A DNA stretch of 13,709 nt from Oscillospiraceae bacterium (GTDB lineage Bacteria; Bacillota; Clostridia; Oscillospirales; Ruminococcaceae), in contig JAISLG010000021.1 in assembly GCA_031260615.1 (NCBI GenBank), positions 1-13,709 of the forward strand, written 5' to 3'. A program made the translations under genes and the position numbers. The notes beneath the pieces were generated by a model that searched no databases, had not been told where the DNA came from, and saw nothing but the letters and a program-made list of their open reading frames with translations. Below are positions 6,676 to 13,124 of the stretch, piece after piece (position 1 is the first letter of the stretch; every line of letters starts with the position of its first letter).

Positions 6676-6747
6676 AGCGCACACAAGCAAGAAAAGCGTG
6701 TCGTCTTGGTTCGATGTTTTACTTTTCTCGCAAGACAAGCATAGATT
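6676..6747 (+). repeat. diverged copy of the long repeat element, hairpin missing
   Basis: The sequence GCGCACACAAGCAAGAAAAG, then GTCGTCTTGGTTCGA, GCAAGACAAGC and AGATT follows the order of the repeats at 2858-2980, but the 12-bp hairpin is absent and the middle is replaced. The GTCTTG (6703-6708) / CAAGAC (6731-6736) stem is kept. It lies just upstream of the glycosyltransferase start, in opposite orientation to that gene. Confidence 0.7.
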
Positions 6748-6770
6748 ACCAAGGAGAGGGTGTCTACATA

Positions 6771-6803
6771 AAAGGCAACCCTCGTTTAGGTTGGGTTGCC
6801 TTT
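6771..6803 (-). terminator. terminator of the deaminase operon
   Basis: AAAGGCAACCC (6771-6781) pairs perfectly with GGGTTGCCTTT (6793-6803), loop 11 bases. On the minus strand the stem ends in CCTTTTATG, a short U-run; the plus strand has a poorer tail. The nearest minus-strand gene upstream is the dCMP deaminase (ending at 7037), so it most likely ends that transcript. Confidence 0.65.
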
Positions 6804-6861
6804 CACAGTTTTGCAGTCGTGTGGGTGAAAACGGCGAGGTTAGTGCTCTTCCGCCCCTACA

Positions 6862-6894
6862 CACTATACGCCTATGTTTAGTCGTCGTATAGTG
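6862..6894. repeat. 9-bp inverted repeat
   Basis: CACTATACG (6862-6870) and CGTATAGTG (6886-6894) are perfect inverted arms around a 15-base loop. It lies in the non-coding stretch 6622-7036 and has no U-tract. Function unknown. Confidence 0.6.
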
Positions 6895-6951
6895 GGTGCC
6901 GACACTCCATAATAATTGTACTACTATTTATTTTGCTTGTCAAGATTGTTT

Positions 6952-6997
6952 TGTGTCAATGTGGTTTGTTCCTTGTTCGTGTGTCAATGTGGTTTGT
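6952..6997 (+). repeat. 18-bp direct repeat, two copies
   Basis: TGTGTCAATGTGGTTTGT occurs at 6952-6969 and 6980-6997, a period of 28 bp, with partial similarity beyond. It sits 40 bp past the deaminase stop on the minus strand. Nothing else is seen in 6895-7036. Confidence 0.85.
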
Positions 6998-7036
6998 CCC
7001 TCGCCTTTCGTTTTCTACTCATAATGGGCTTGGTTG

Positions 7037-7483
7037 TCATATACTATTTTGCCAGTCTGCTACCACATAGTCTTTTTCGGGCGTAACCACCAATGCAATA
7101 CCCGAGTTGATTAACAACCGCTTACACATACCGCACGGCTCGCAGTAGTATCCGCCCGTATCCGCGACACAGTACAAATACAAAACCGCGCCGCGCATTT
7201 TCGTGAAATCCGCCGCGATAATCGCGTTTGCCTCCGCGTGGACGGAGCGGCATAATTCATACCGTTCCCCGGGCGGGATATTCAACTGTTCGCGCTTGCA
7301 TATTCCTAAGTCGCAACAGTTCGCACAGCCACGCGGCGCACCATTGTACCCCGTGGATATTATCTCATCGTCCTTGACTATCACCGCCCCGAAACGGCGG
7401 CGCAAACAAGTTGCCCGTGCCGATACGGCGCGAGCAATGTCAAGGTAGTATTCGCTTTTGGACGGGCGTGTCGTTAAATCCAT
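7037..7483 (-). CDS. comEB: dCMP deaminase (ComEB-type)
   Basis: A 148-aa zinc deaminase that converts dCMP to dUMP, feeding dTTP synthesis. The catalytic motif SVHAEANAI (His82, Glu84) and the zinc cysteines in CEPCGMC (Cys117, Cys120) are present, and RRFGAVIVKDDEIISTGYNGAPRGC is the standard N-terminal substrate region. Extra cysteines between them (53, 56, 57, 62) could hold a second zinc, as in some family members. Its ATG overlaps the ireB stop by one base (TAATG), so it is translated by coupling. It is the last gene of the operon. Confidence 0.94.
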   Translation of the reverse strand: MDLTTRPSKSEYYLDIARAVSARATCLRRRFGAVIVKDDEIISTGYNGAPRGCANCCDLGICKREQLNIPPGERYELCRSVHAEANAIIAADFTKMRGAVLYLYCVADTGGYYCEPCGMCKRLLINSGIALVVTPEKDYVVADWQNSI

Positions 7484-7746
7484 TAGTTACTATCTTCACA
7501 AAGTGTGATATAACTCTTTACAATGTTTTGGAGTAACTCGTCACGGTCTATCCGCCGTATCAAATTACGCGCATTGTTATGCGTTGTGATGTACGCGGGG
7601 TCCTCCGAAAGTATATACCCCACAAGTTGGTTCACGGGGTTGTATCCCTTTTCGCGGAGTGATTTGTAAACGGAGTACAGGTTTTCGCGCATCTCCTTTT
7701 CGTGTTCGTCAGTTACCTTTTGAAATACTTGGGTTTTGTTTTCCAT
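7483..7746 (-). CDS. ireB: IreB-family regulatory phosphoprotein (UPF0297/YrzL)
   Basis: An 87-aa protein matching the family along its core: [20 protein letters not shown], then [20 protein letters not shown] and [18 protein letters not shown]. In Enterococcus, IreB is a small cytosolic target of the PASTA kinase IreK and acts in cell-wall stress and cephalosporin tolerance. The N-terminal tail here has Thr5 and Thr12 as possible phosphorylation sites (inference). AAAGGAT precedes the ATG by 6 bases. The family often sits between alaS and ruvX; here it lies between an unknown gene and dCMP deaminase, overlapping each by one base. Confidence 0.93.
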   Translation of the reverse strand: MENKTQVFQKVTDEHEKEMRENLYSVYKSLREKGYNPVNQLVGYILSEDPAYITTHNNARNLIRRIDRDELLQNIVKSYITLCEDSN

Positions 7747-8636
7747 CAGTTATCCTTTGTTTGTTCCTTTTCGGTTTCGGTTTCGATTTCTGTTTTCGTT
7801 TCCGTTTCCGTTTCTGTTTTGTCTGCCTTTTTATCGTCTTTGATTGCAACGCTCGTGATTTTGCGGAATATCCCCCACTCAAAGACAATCAACTGTTCGT
7901 CAGTGCAGAATATTTTCATATCCTTGTGGATTTTCTCGCCGAAGTCGTGGGATTCGGCGGCGGGTAACGTGTCAAGCAAACTACGCAAGCCACGCACAAT
8001 ATCCCCCCACATCATCTCGGTATTGTCGTTCGACCGCAAGAACCCCGTCATTATATCTTCCCAGTATTTTTTTGCTTCGGCATTTCGCCCTGCCTTGGCG
8101 AGGATTACGGGGAGTTTGAGTGTTTCAAAGTTTTTTTCCGATTTGTCGGTTGCGAGGGCGATTGTTTTTTTCGTGTATTCAACGGCTTTGTCGTATTCCT
8201 TGGTAGTCGTGTAAACCGCGACCGCTGCCGAATAATATTCACGGCTTGTTGTATCGCCCGTCGTCGTCGCGTAGTTATCCAAAAACCGTACCGCAATATC
8301 TCCGTTCACGACGGACGATGCCGCGAACAGCCGTATTTTACGCGCCTTTTCATTGTCGGGGAGGGCAAGTATATATTCCTCGTTGCGTTTGGCGAGTACG
8401 TTACGTCCGAATTTGTTATCGAGTCCAAATAACTCGATTATGGTATCTTCCTTATCCTCACCCGTTTCGAGTTTCGCTTTCAATTCGACAATGCGCTCTT
8501 TGGTGGTAGCACTCCGCTTTTCCGTGACCGCGTATTTCACGGCTTTGCTGACCGCTTGTTCCTCTTCCTTCACCTCGGCTTTTTTTGCCTCGGCGAGGGA
8601 TAATGCGTTTTCGTTTTGTGATACGCGTGCTTTCAT
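7746..8636 (-). CDS. unrecognised protein with TPR-like middle and Thr-Glu repeat tail
   Basis: I do not recognise this 296-aa protein. Residues 1-70 are charged and helical, rich in Ala, Lys and Glu. Residues 133-198 hold two TPR-like helical hairpins ([23 protein letters not shown], then [20 protein letters not shown]). The last 25 residues are low complexity ([17 protein letters not shown]), encoded by a slippage-prone run of six-base repeats at about 7766-7822. No signal peptide or membrane segment. It is the first gene of an operon with ireB and comEB (TGATG overlap with ireB). An AAAGG lies 13 bases before the ATG, a rather long spacing. A scaffold or stress role linked to IreB is only a guess. 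Confidence 0.75.
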   Translation of the reverse strand: MKARVSQNENALSLAEAKKAEVKEEEQAVSKAVKYAVTEKRSATTKERIVELKAKLETGEDKEDTIIELFGLDNKFGRNVLAKRNEEYILALPDNEKARKIRLFAASSVVNGDIAVRFLDNYATTTGDTTSREYYSAAVAVYTTTKEYDKAVEYTKKTIALATDKSEKNFETLKLPVILAKAGRNAEAKKYWEDIMTGFLRSNDNTEMMWGDIVRGLRSLLDTLPAAESHDFGEKIHKDMKIFCTDEQLIVFEWGIFRKITSVAIKDDKKADKTETETETKTEIETETEKEQTKDN

Positions 8637-8694
8637 ATTTTGGGTTTGCCTTTCTTTTGATATTGGTGTTGTCGGCTTATTCGCGTTGTATGTG

Positions 8695-8723
8695 GTATAA
8701 TTTACTGTTGTGTATTATGGAAA
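8695..8723 (-). promoter_or_regulatory. weak candidate promoter of the TPR-like/ireB/comEB operon
   Basis: On the minus strand, TTTCCA (8718-8723), 17 bases, TTATAC (8695-8700). Both boxes are imperfect. It is the best promoter-like pair in the 175-bp gap between ispG and the operon. Confidence 0.3.
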
Positions 8724-8741
8724 CGATGTTGTCAGGCAGAG

Positions 8742-8778
8742 CCAACGTGTTGGGGCGGTGCGATGTGGACATCGCACC
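8742..8778. repeat. two adjacent palindromes downstream of ispG
   Basis: CCAAC-GT-GTTGG (about 8742-8753) is followed by a perfect 10-bp inverted repeat GGTGCGATGT/ACATCGCACC (8757-8766 with 8769-8778, two bases between). No U-tract follows on either strand. It could be a REP-like element or an ispG transcript end. Confidence 0.65.
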
Positions 8779-8811
8779 CTACATATACAAGTTTGGTTTT
8801 AATGACGTTGG

Positions 8812-9819
8812 TTAAAAATAATTTGGGTTGTTAATCAAATTTTCGAGTTCAGCGAGCAACTCATCTTCGGGTACTTTGCGGATAATCTCACCTCGCGCGA
8901 ACAGCAATCCCTCGCCGTCGCCCCCGGCAATGCCATAATCCGCGTTACGCGCCTCGCCCGGCCCGTTCACGGCGCAACCCATAACCGCTATTGTAATATC
9001 CCGTTGCAATGCTCCGAAACGGGCATTCACCTCGTCCGCGAGCCGCGCAATGTTAATCCGCGTCCGTCCGCAAGTGGGGCAACTTATTACATTCACACCG
9101 CCGCGTAACCCGACCGCTTTCAGAATATTATGCGCGGCGTAAACTTCATCGACAGGGGGAGCGGTAAGCGATACGCGTATAGTATCCCCGATTCCGTCCG
9201 ATAACAATGCTCCGATACCGATTGCGGACTTGACAATGCCCATTTGCGTTGTACCCGCCTCCGTTACCCCGATATGGAGTGGGTACGGGTAAGCGTTGTG
9301 CAGTTCGCGGTTGAGTGCGATTGTAGTTTTGACGTCACTTGCCTTTGCGGAGAGTACAATGTTTTCAAAGCCGAGTTGTTCAAGTTTGTTAATATAGTTT
9401 GCCGCACTTGTGAGAAAAGTATTGCCTTTTTCGAGGCTTCCGCCGTTTAAGCCGACTCGTATAGGTATTTGCCGCGCGTTACACGCGGATACTATTTCGG
9501 CGAGTTTGTCTTTGGGGAAGTTCCCGGGGTTAAGGCGTATTTTATCCGCGCCTGCGGATACGGCTTCAAGCGCGCATTTCGCGTTAAAGTGTATATCGGC
9601 GACTATTGGCACAGCAACGGCATTTTTAAGTGCATAGACAAGGGCGGCATCTTTGGGTTCAGGCACGGACACGCGTATTACATCGCACCCCGCGCCCTGC
9701 AATTCCAACGCTTGTCGCACATTGCCGTCGACATCATCGGGCAATACATTTAACATCGACTGCACATAGACATTACCGTCACCGAATGTGACATTGCCGC
9801 ATCTGACCTTACGTTTCAA
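8812..9819 (-). CDS. ispG: 4-hydroxy-3-methylbut-2-enyl diphosphate synthase (IspG/GcpE)
   Basis: A 335-aa enzyme of the MEP isoprenoid pathway that reduces MEcPP to HMBPP with a 4Fe-4S cluster. The cluster ligands are visible and spaced as in E. coli: Cys247 and Cys250 in SCPTCGRT, Cys282 in MGCAVNGPGEA, plus Glu289. VPIVADIHF, IRLNPGN, IPIRVGLNGGSLE and GIGDTIRVSLT are further family landmarks. The start is TTG (9817-9819), with GAGGT three bases upstream; an in-frame stop lies just before it. The usual QSMTNT near the N-terminus is QSMLNV (20-25). It follows the ATPase gene after 22 bases, so the two are co-transcribed. Confidence 0.96.
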   Translation of the reverse strand: MKRKVRCGNVTFGDGNVYVQSMLNVLPDDVDGNVRQALELQGAGCDVIRVSVPEPKDAALVYALKNAVAVPIVADIHFNAKCALEAVSAGADKIRLNPGNFPKDKLAEIVSACNARQIPIRVGLNGGSLEKGNTFLTSAANYINKLEQLGFENIVLSAKASDVKTTIALNRELHNAYPYPLHIGVTEAGTTQMGIVKSAIGIGALLSDGIGDTIRVSLTAPPVDEVYAAHNILKAVGLRGGVNVISCPTCGRTRINIARLADEVNARFGALQRDITIAVMGCAVNGPGEARNADYGIAGGDGEGLLFARGEIIRKVPEDELLAELENLINNPNYF

Positions 9820-9841
9820 TATACCTCACAGACATATTCCC

Positions 9842-10267
9842 TTATGCCAAGTTGAATTTCATAGTCACGGTAGTACCCTTGCCCACCTCGGAGGTAATGT
9901 CGAATATATCCGCGTATTTTTTCATATTCGGCAAACCCATACCCGCCCCGAAACCAAGTGCGCGTACTTCATCGGGGGCGGTTGTCCAACCCTCCGACAT
10001 AGCGAGGGTTAAATCGGGGATACCGCAACCCGTGTCTTTTAACACCGTTGTAATCTGCTTTTCGTTCACGTCCACGGTAATGTCGCCGCCTGTTTTCGCG
10101 TGTATTACCATATTTATTTCACCCTCATACACTGCGATTGCAACCGCGCGTATAATTGCTGGTGGGATACCGAGTTCGCGCAAGTTTTTTTTGATTTTGG
10201 AACTTGCATCGCCGGCGCGTGTAAAGTCGTCCCCGGGGACTGTGTAGGTAAATGTCAGATTTTCCAT
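9842..10267 (-). CDS. SpoIIAB/RsbW-like ATP-binding protein
   Basis: A 141-aa GHKL ATPase of the anti-sigma/serine kinase type. The N box lies in AVYEGEINMVIHA (Glu48, Asn52), G1 in KDTGCGI (77-83), and G2 in GFGAGMGLPNMKKYADIFDI (105-124), followed by GKGTTV. These domains bind ATP and either phosphorylate an anti-anti-sigma partner or hold a regulator. No sigma factor is nearby. In many Clostridia this ATPase type with DRTGG proteins lies near Fe-hydrogenase genes, which suggests a redox or energy link (established gene-neighbourhood pattern; application here is inference). AAGGGG is the ribosome site. Confidence 0.88.
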   Translation of the reverse strand: MENLTFTYTVPGDDFTRAGDASSKIKKNLRELGIPPAIIRAVAIAVYEGEINMVIHAKTGGDITVDVNEKQITTVLKDTGCGIPDLTLAMSEGWTTAPDEVRALGFGAGMGLPNMKKYADIFDITSEVGKGTTVTMKFNLA

Positions 10268-10280
10268 TTAGTCCCCTTTA

Positions 10281-10625
10281 TTATTTAGCCGAGTTAAATT
10301 CGGCATACAATTTTCCGCAAGCCTCAAACATACGGAGTTTCGTGGCGATTAACGTCACGCCGCGTTCGTTCGCGAGTTCGATAACGTCCTCCCCCGGGAG
10401 TTTGCCGCGAACGAACACGATACATATAATATCCATCATCTCGGCGGTTCGTATAACCTGTGGGTTCATCAGCCCCGTGAATAATACCGCCTTGTCCTTG
10501 ACGAACGCCAATACATCGCTCATCATATCCGCGCCGCACGCGCTGTGTACTTCCTCACTGAGATTACATTCGCCCGCAAGTATCTTGCCGTCTAATAACT
10601 CGGCTACGTTATTTACTGTTATCAT
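10281..10625 (-). CDS. DRTGG-domain protein
   Basis: A 114-aa protein that is essentially a stand-alone DRTGG domain: VAELLDGKILAGECNLSEEV at the start, ACGADMMSDVLAFVKDKAVLFTG in the middle, then IRTAEMMDIICIVFVRGKLP and IELANERGVTLIATKLRMFEACGKLY. The function of the domain is unknown, though it occurs with CBS domains and phosphotransacetylase in other proteins. GGAAAG precedes the ATG. The ATPase gene begins 13 bases after its stop, so the two form an operon that continues into ispG. Confidence 0.88.
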   Translation of the reverse strand: MITVNNVAELLDGKILAGECNLSEEVHSACGADMMSDVLAFVKDKAVLFTGLMNPQVIRTAEMMDIICIVFVRGKLPGEDVIELANERGVTLIATKLRMFEACGKLYAEFNSAK

Positions 10626-10655
10626 ATTTCTTTCCGTTAGTTAAGAGAGTGTGTT

Positions 10656-10691
10656 GTGTTACCTGTGTTACCTGTGTTACCTGTGTTTGCG
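10656..10691 (+). repeat. 9-bp tandem repeat (GTGTTACCT) x3 plus partial
   Basis: GTGTTACCT repeats exactly three times (10656-10682), followed by a partial fourth, GTGTTTGCG. Just beyond, GTGTTTGCGCGG occurs twice (from about 10683 and 10703). This fills the 95-bp gap between the flagellin stop and the DRTGG gene. No terminator is visible, so read-through from flagellin is possible. Confidence 0.85.
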
Positions 10692-10720
10692 CGGCGTTCG
10701 CGGTGTTTGCGCGGTGTATA

Positions 10721-12454
10721 TCAGCCGCCTAATAGTTTTAGTACCAACTGTGCCGACTGCATTTCCTGTGCCATCATAGCCTGCGCCGCCTGTGCGAGGA
10801 TAGAGTATTTTGTGTATTCTATCATTTCCTCTGCCATATCCGCATCGCGTATTCGGCTCTCCGCTTCTGTAATATTTTCTTGCGAGGTCGTCAGGTTATT
10901 AAACGTATATTCAAGCCTGTTTGTCTGCGCTCCGAAGTATGCTCGTTTGAGTGAAGTCTTTTTAATAGCCGCGTCTAACGCGTTTATTGCGTTAGCCGCG
11001 TTGTCTTGTGTATCCACGTCTATGCCTGATAAGCCGAGTGCCTCGGAACTCATATTCGTAAGTCCCGTTTCCATTGTTTGGTCCTGTGTGCCGTTCGCCC
11101 CTATCTGGAATTTCAGGGTTTCCGAGTATCCGTCACTCGTGTCCGTACCCGCGTATTGCGGAAACCAATTTTTGCCCACGCCCGACCCGTCAACAATACC
11201 CACTCCCTTTGCGGCGGGCATATACACCGATGTGTCCGTGAAAATTATTGTTGATTTGGGTGCTTGCGGCGCATGCGGCGCGGTAGAGTCATAAAATTCG
11301 ACGGTGTAGTCAAGCCCAGCGGATTTGAGTATCTCTTGCAGTCTGTCCTCGGTGTATTCCGTACCTGTGGAGAGCAATATCCACGCATCTTTGCCGTCGG
11401 GCGACATCTCCACGCGTTCATTACCCGGCGTCATACCGCCCGCGTAATCCTTATCCACGGAGAAGTAAATATACTGTTCGACAAGCCCGTTCATTTCGTG
11501 GTCGGCGCGCGCCCCATAAGTGTTCGCGGTTAATCTGATACCCTCCATATTGCCGACTGTACCCGAGGGGCTGATTAGTTTTACGGAGAGTGACGGGTCG
11601 GTGAGGTCGAGTGTATGGACAGTACGCGTACCCGCGGCGGTTGGTGCGAGGGTTACATTACCATCTGCGCGGACACCGCCGAGTTCGGAGGCGAATATGA
11701 CATTACTCGGGGCGGTAGTCATACCCTTTTCTTGCAGTGCGCCGCCGATAAGTTCATTGATTTTCGCATCGGTGTAATAAGTGCCTTTATTTAGGGAGAT
11801 ATTTAATGTGCCGTCCGCTTTCCACTCGGCAAATTCGGCATTTGTACCGCTTGCTCCCAAGTCGAATTTTACGATAGTATTCGCGGTATTGCTTGCGATT
11901 GCAACGCTTGTGCCGAGTGCGTTTTTGACGGCGGCACTGTCATTCAGCGAGCTGTAATTCGGTCCATAGATATTAAACACACCCGCGGCGGAATTACTGG
12001 ACGACGCGCCCGAACTTGCGAGTACGGACGAGTCATTTTTACCGCCGAGGAGGTTTATTTTATTATATTCTGTCGAACCCGATATACGGGTAATTTCCTT
12101 TTTGAGTTCATTAAATTCAAGTGACAATGCTTCACGGTCGGTATCGTCGAGGTTTGTCCCGTTACTCGACTGCACAGCAATTTCGCGCATACGTTGGAGA
12201 ATAGCGTGGGTTTCATTAAGACCGCCCTCGGCGACTTGGAGTAGGCTGATAGCATCGAGTGTATTATTTTTAGCCTGACCGTAACCACGGACTTGGGAGC
12301 GCATTTTCTCGGACACGGCGAGCCCTGCCGCGTTATCCGCCGCGCTGTTTATTTTGAAGCCGCTTGCGACACGTTTAGAATGTTTCGCCAACATTCGTTG
12401 GTTATAATTAAACCGATTCATCGCGAAAGTGGCAGCCATTAACGCTACATTCAC
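10721..12454 (-). CDS. fliC: flagellin with enlarged central domain
   Basis: A 577-aa filament subunit, much longer than the 270-400 aa of many clostridial flagellins. The N-terminal D0/D1 region has ASGFKINSAADNAAGLAVSEK (30-50) and LQRMREIAVQSSNGTN, matching the TLR5-recognised helix. The C-terminal D1/D0 region reads SRIRDADMAEEMIEYTK to QLVLKLLGG. The extra length is a central variable region (about 150-470) with two similar GTxYTD/E segments. The very N-terminus (MNVALMAATFAMNRF) departs from the common MRINxNxxALN. The start is GTG (12452-12454), supported by AAGGTG 5 bases upstream (12460-12465). There is no other flagellar gene except possibly the 67-aa gene behind it. Confidence 0.95.
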   Translation of the reverse strand: MNVALMAATFAMNRFNYNQRMLAKHSKRVASGFKINSAADNAAGLAVSEKMRSQVRGYGQAKNNTLDAISLLQVAEGGLNETHAILQRMREIAVQSSNGTNLDDTDREALSLEFNELKKEITRISGSTEYNKINLLGGKNDSSVLASSGASSSNSAAGVFNIYGPNYSSLNDSAAVKNALGTSVAIASNTANTIVKFDLGASGTNAEFAEWKADGTLNISLNKGTYYTDAKINELIGGALQEKGMTTAPSNVIFASELGGVRADGNVTLAPTAAGTRTVHTLDLTDPSLSVKLISPSGTVGNMEGIRLTANTYGARADHEMNGLVEQYIYFSVDKDYAGGMTPGNERVEMSPDGKDAWILLSTGTEYTEDRLQEILKSAGLDYTVEFYDSTAPHAPQAPKSTIIFTDTSVYMPAAKGVGIVDGSGVGKNWFPQYAGTDTSDGYSETLKFQIGANGTQDQTMETGLTNMSSEALGLSGIDVDTQDNAANAINALDAAIKKTSLKRAYFGAQTNRLEYTFNNLTTSQENITEAESRIRDADMAEEMIEYTKYSILAQAAQAMMAQEMQSAQLVLKLLGG

Positions 12455-12469
12455 GGTAACACCTTTCTT

Positions 12470-12643
12470 AGGACTTGTGTAAAAATAAATTGAACTTTTC
12501 TACTTTTCTGCTTTTCTACTTGTTTTGTTGTCGTCATACTTCGTTGTCGTCCTTGACAGGTATCAGCCTGTCTGCGTCCTCCGCCTCGTCTGACGACAAA
12601 AATCCTGCGTATGAAAAGTCCAATTTATTCTTGCGCAAGTCCT
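12470..12643. mobile_element. MITE-like inverted-repeat element in the flagellin leader
   Basis: Two 30-base arms (12470-12499 and 12614-12643) are inverted repeats with 26 of 30 matches; the outer ends read AGGACTT and AAGTCCT. TTA flanks both ends (12468-12470 and 12643-12645), a possible 3-bp target duplication. A second nested pair (TTGTCGTCA 12528-12536 with TGACGACAA 12591-12599) shares its centre with a small GACAGG/CCTGTC hairpin (12555-12572). No transposase is inside. It may instead be a folded leader RNA of the flagellin transcript. Confidence 0.6.
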
Positions 12644-12680
12644 TACCCGTTTCCATACGGGCGTTTATTTTAAGGGTTGG

Positions 12681-12703
12681 CGAGGGGAGTTCCGTTCCCC
12701 TCG
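12681..12703. repeat. 8-bp hairpin in the flagellin leader
   Basis: CGAGGGGA (12681-12688) pairs with TCCCCTCG (12696-12703) around a 7-base loop. No U-tract follows on either strand, so it is not a simple terminator. It lies about 35 bases into the predicted flagellin transcript. Confidence 0.6.
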
Positions 12704-12742
12704 GATATACAAGTGACAGTTTCTCACATATATATATCGTAA

Positions 12743-12771
12743 ATTATATAAAAAAACTGCATAGTTTTCAA
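12743..12771 (-). promoter_or_regulatory. sigma-A-type promoter upstream of flagellin
   Basis: On the minus strand, TTGAAA (12766-12771), 17 bases, TATAAT (12743-12748). It lies directly after the terminator of the 67-aa gene and would give a 5' leader of about 280 nt. No sigma-D box (TAAA-N15-CCGATAT) is evident, which is unusual for a flagellin gene. Confidence 0.55.
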
Positions 12772-12773
12772 TC

Positions 12774-12819
12774 AAACGGGCTATTTTGTACACTTTGCAC
12801 AAAATAACCCGTTTTTTTT
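12774..12819. terminator. terminator between the 67-aa gene and flagellin
   Basis: AAACGGG and TATTTTGT pair with ACAAAATA and CCCGTTT (12774-12789 with 12799-12814), with one C/A mismatch. Eight Ts follow on the plus strand (12812-12819); on the minus strand the tail is GTTTGATT. It probably ends the minus-strand 67-aa transcript and blocks any plus-strand transcript. Confidence 0.75.
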
Positions 12820-12855
12820 GTATATTTGACCGAACAGTCAGCGATACAATATTTC

Positions 12856-13059
12856 TCAATCTATATATTCTTTGAGCCGCGCAATCATAGTATCGCGTGT
12901 TTGCTTATCGTAGAAACCTTGGTTAAGCAGGTCGATTAGTTCCTCAGTGGATTTCCGATACGCACTGTTCGGGAGAGTAGTGATATGGCTTGCCGACTCC
13001 GAGTCGGGGTGTATGGATATATGTTTTGGTTGCTTAGGGGTAGATTTTGGTTTTGCCAT
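12856..13059 (-). CDS. 67-aa protein, possibly FlgM-like
   Basis: I do not recognise it with confidence. The N-terminus is basic (AKPKSTPKQPKHISIH) and likely disordered. The C-terminal 35 residues (STEELIDLLNQGFYDKQTRD, then TMIARLKEYID) resemble the helix-G-x-Y-helix layout of the FlgM C-terminus, which binds the flagellar sigma factor. FlgM is usually about 90 aa, and the GTYKVD signature is not exact, so the link rests on pattern plus its place upstream of flagellin. AGAGGT (6 bases before the ATG) is a strong ribosome site, so it is very likely a real gene. Confidence 0.65.
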   Translation of the reverse strand: MAKPKSTPKQPKHISIHPDSESASHITTLPNSAYRKSTEELIDLLNQGFYDKQTRDTMIARLKEYID

Positions 13060-13077
13060 AGGTTACCTCTTTGATTG

Positions 13078-13107
13078 TTGTTACTTTTGCTATCTTGTTA
13101 CTTTTGC
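13078..13107 (+). repeat. 13-bp direct repeat upstream of the 67-aa gene
   Basis: TTGTTACTTTTGC occurs at 13078-13090 and 13095-13107, a period of 17 bp, in the 65-bp gap between the transporter stop and the 67-aa gene. The position suits a regulator binding site, but this is not shown. Confidence 0.75.
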
Positions 13108-13124
13108 CCTCTATGTATCATACC

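Noticed and set aside
6622..6864. Longer N-terminus for the glycosyltransferase
   Set aside because: The extension crosses the terminator hairpin and repeat DNA, has no family similarity, and a strong ribosome site marks the ATG at 6621.
12665..12859. 64-aa minus-strand frame over the terminator and flagellin promoter
   Set aside because: It runs through a strong hairpin and promoter boxes; composition looks random.
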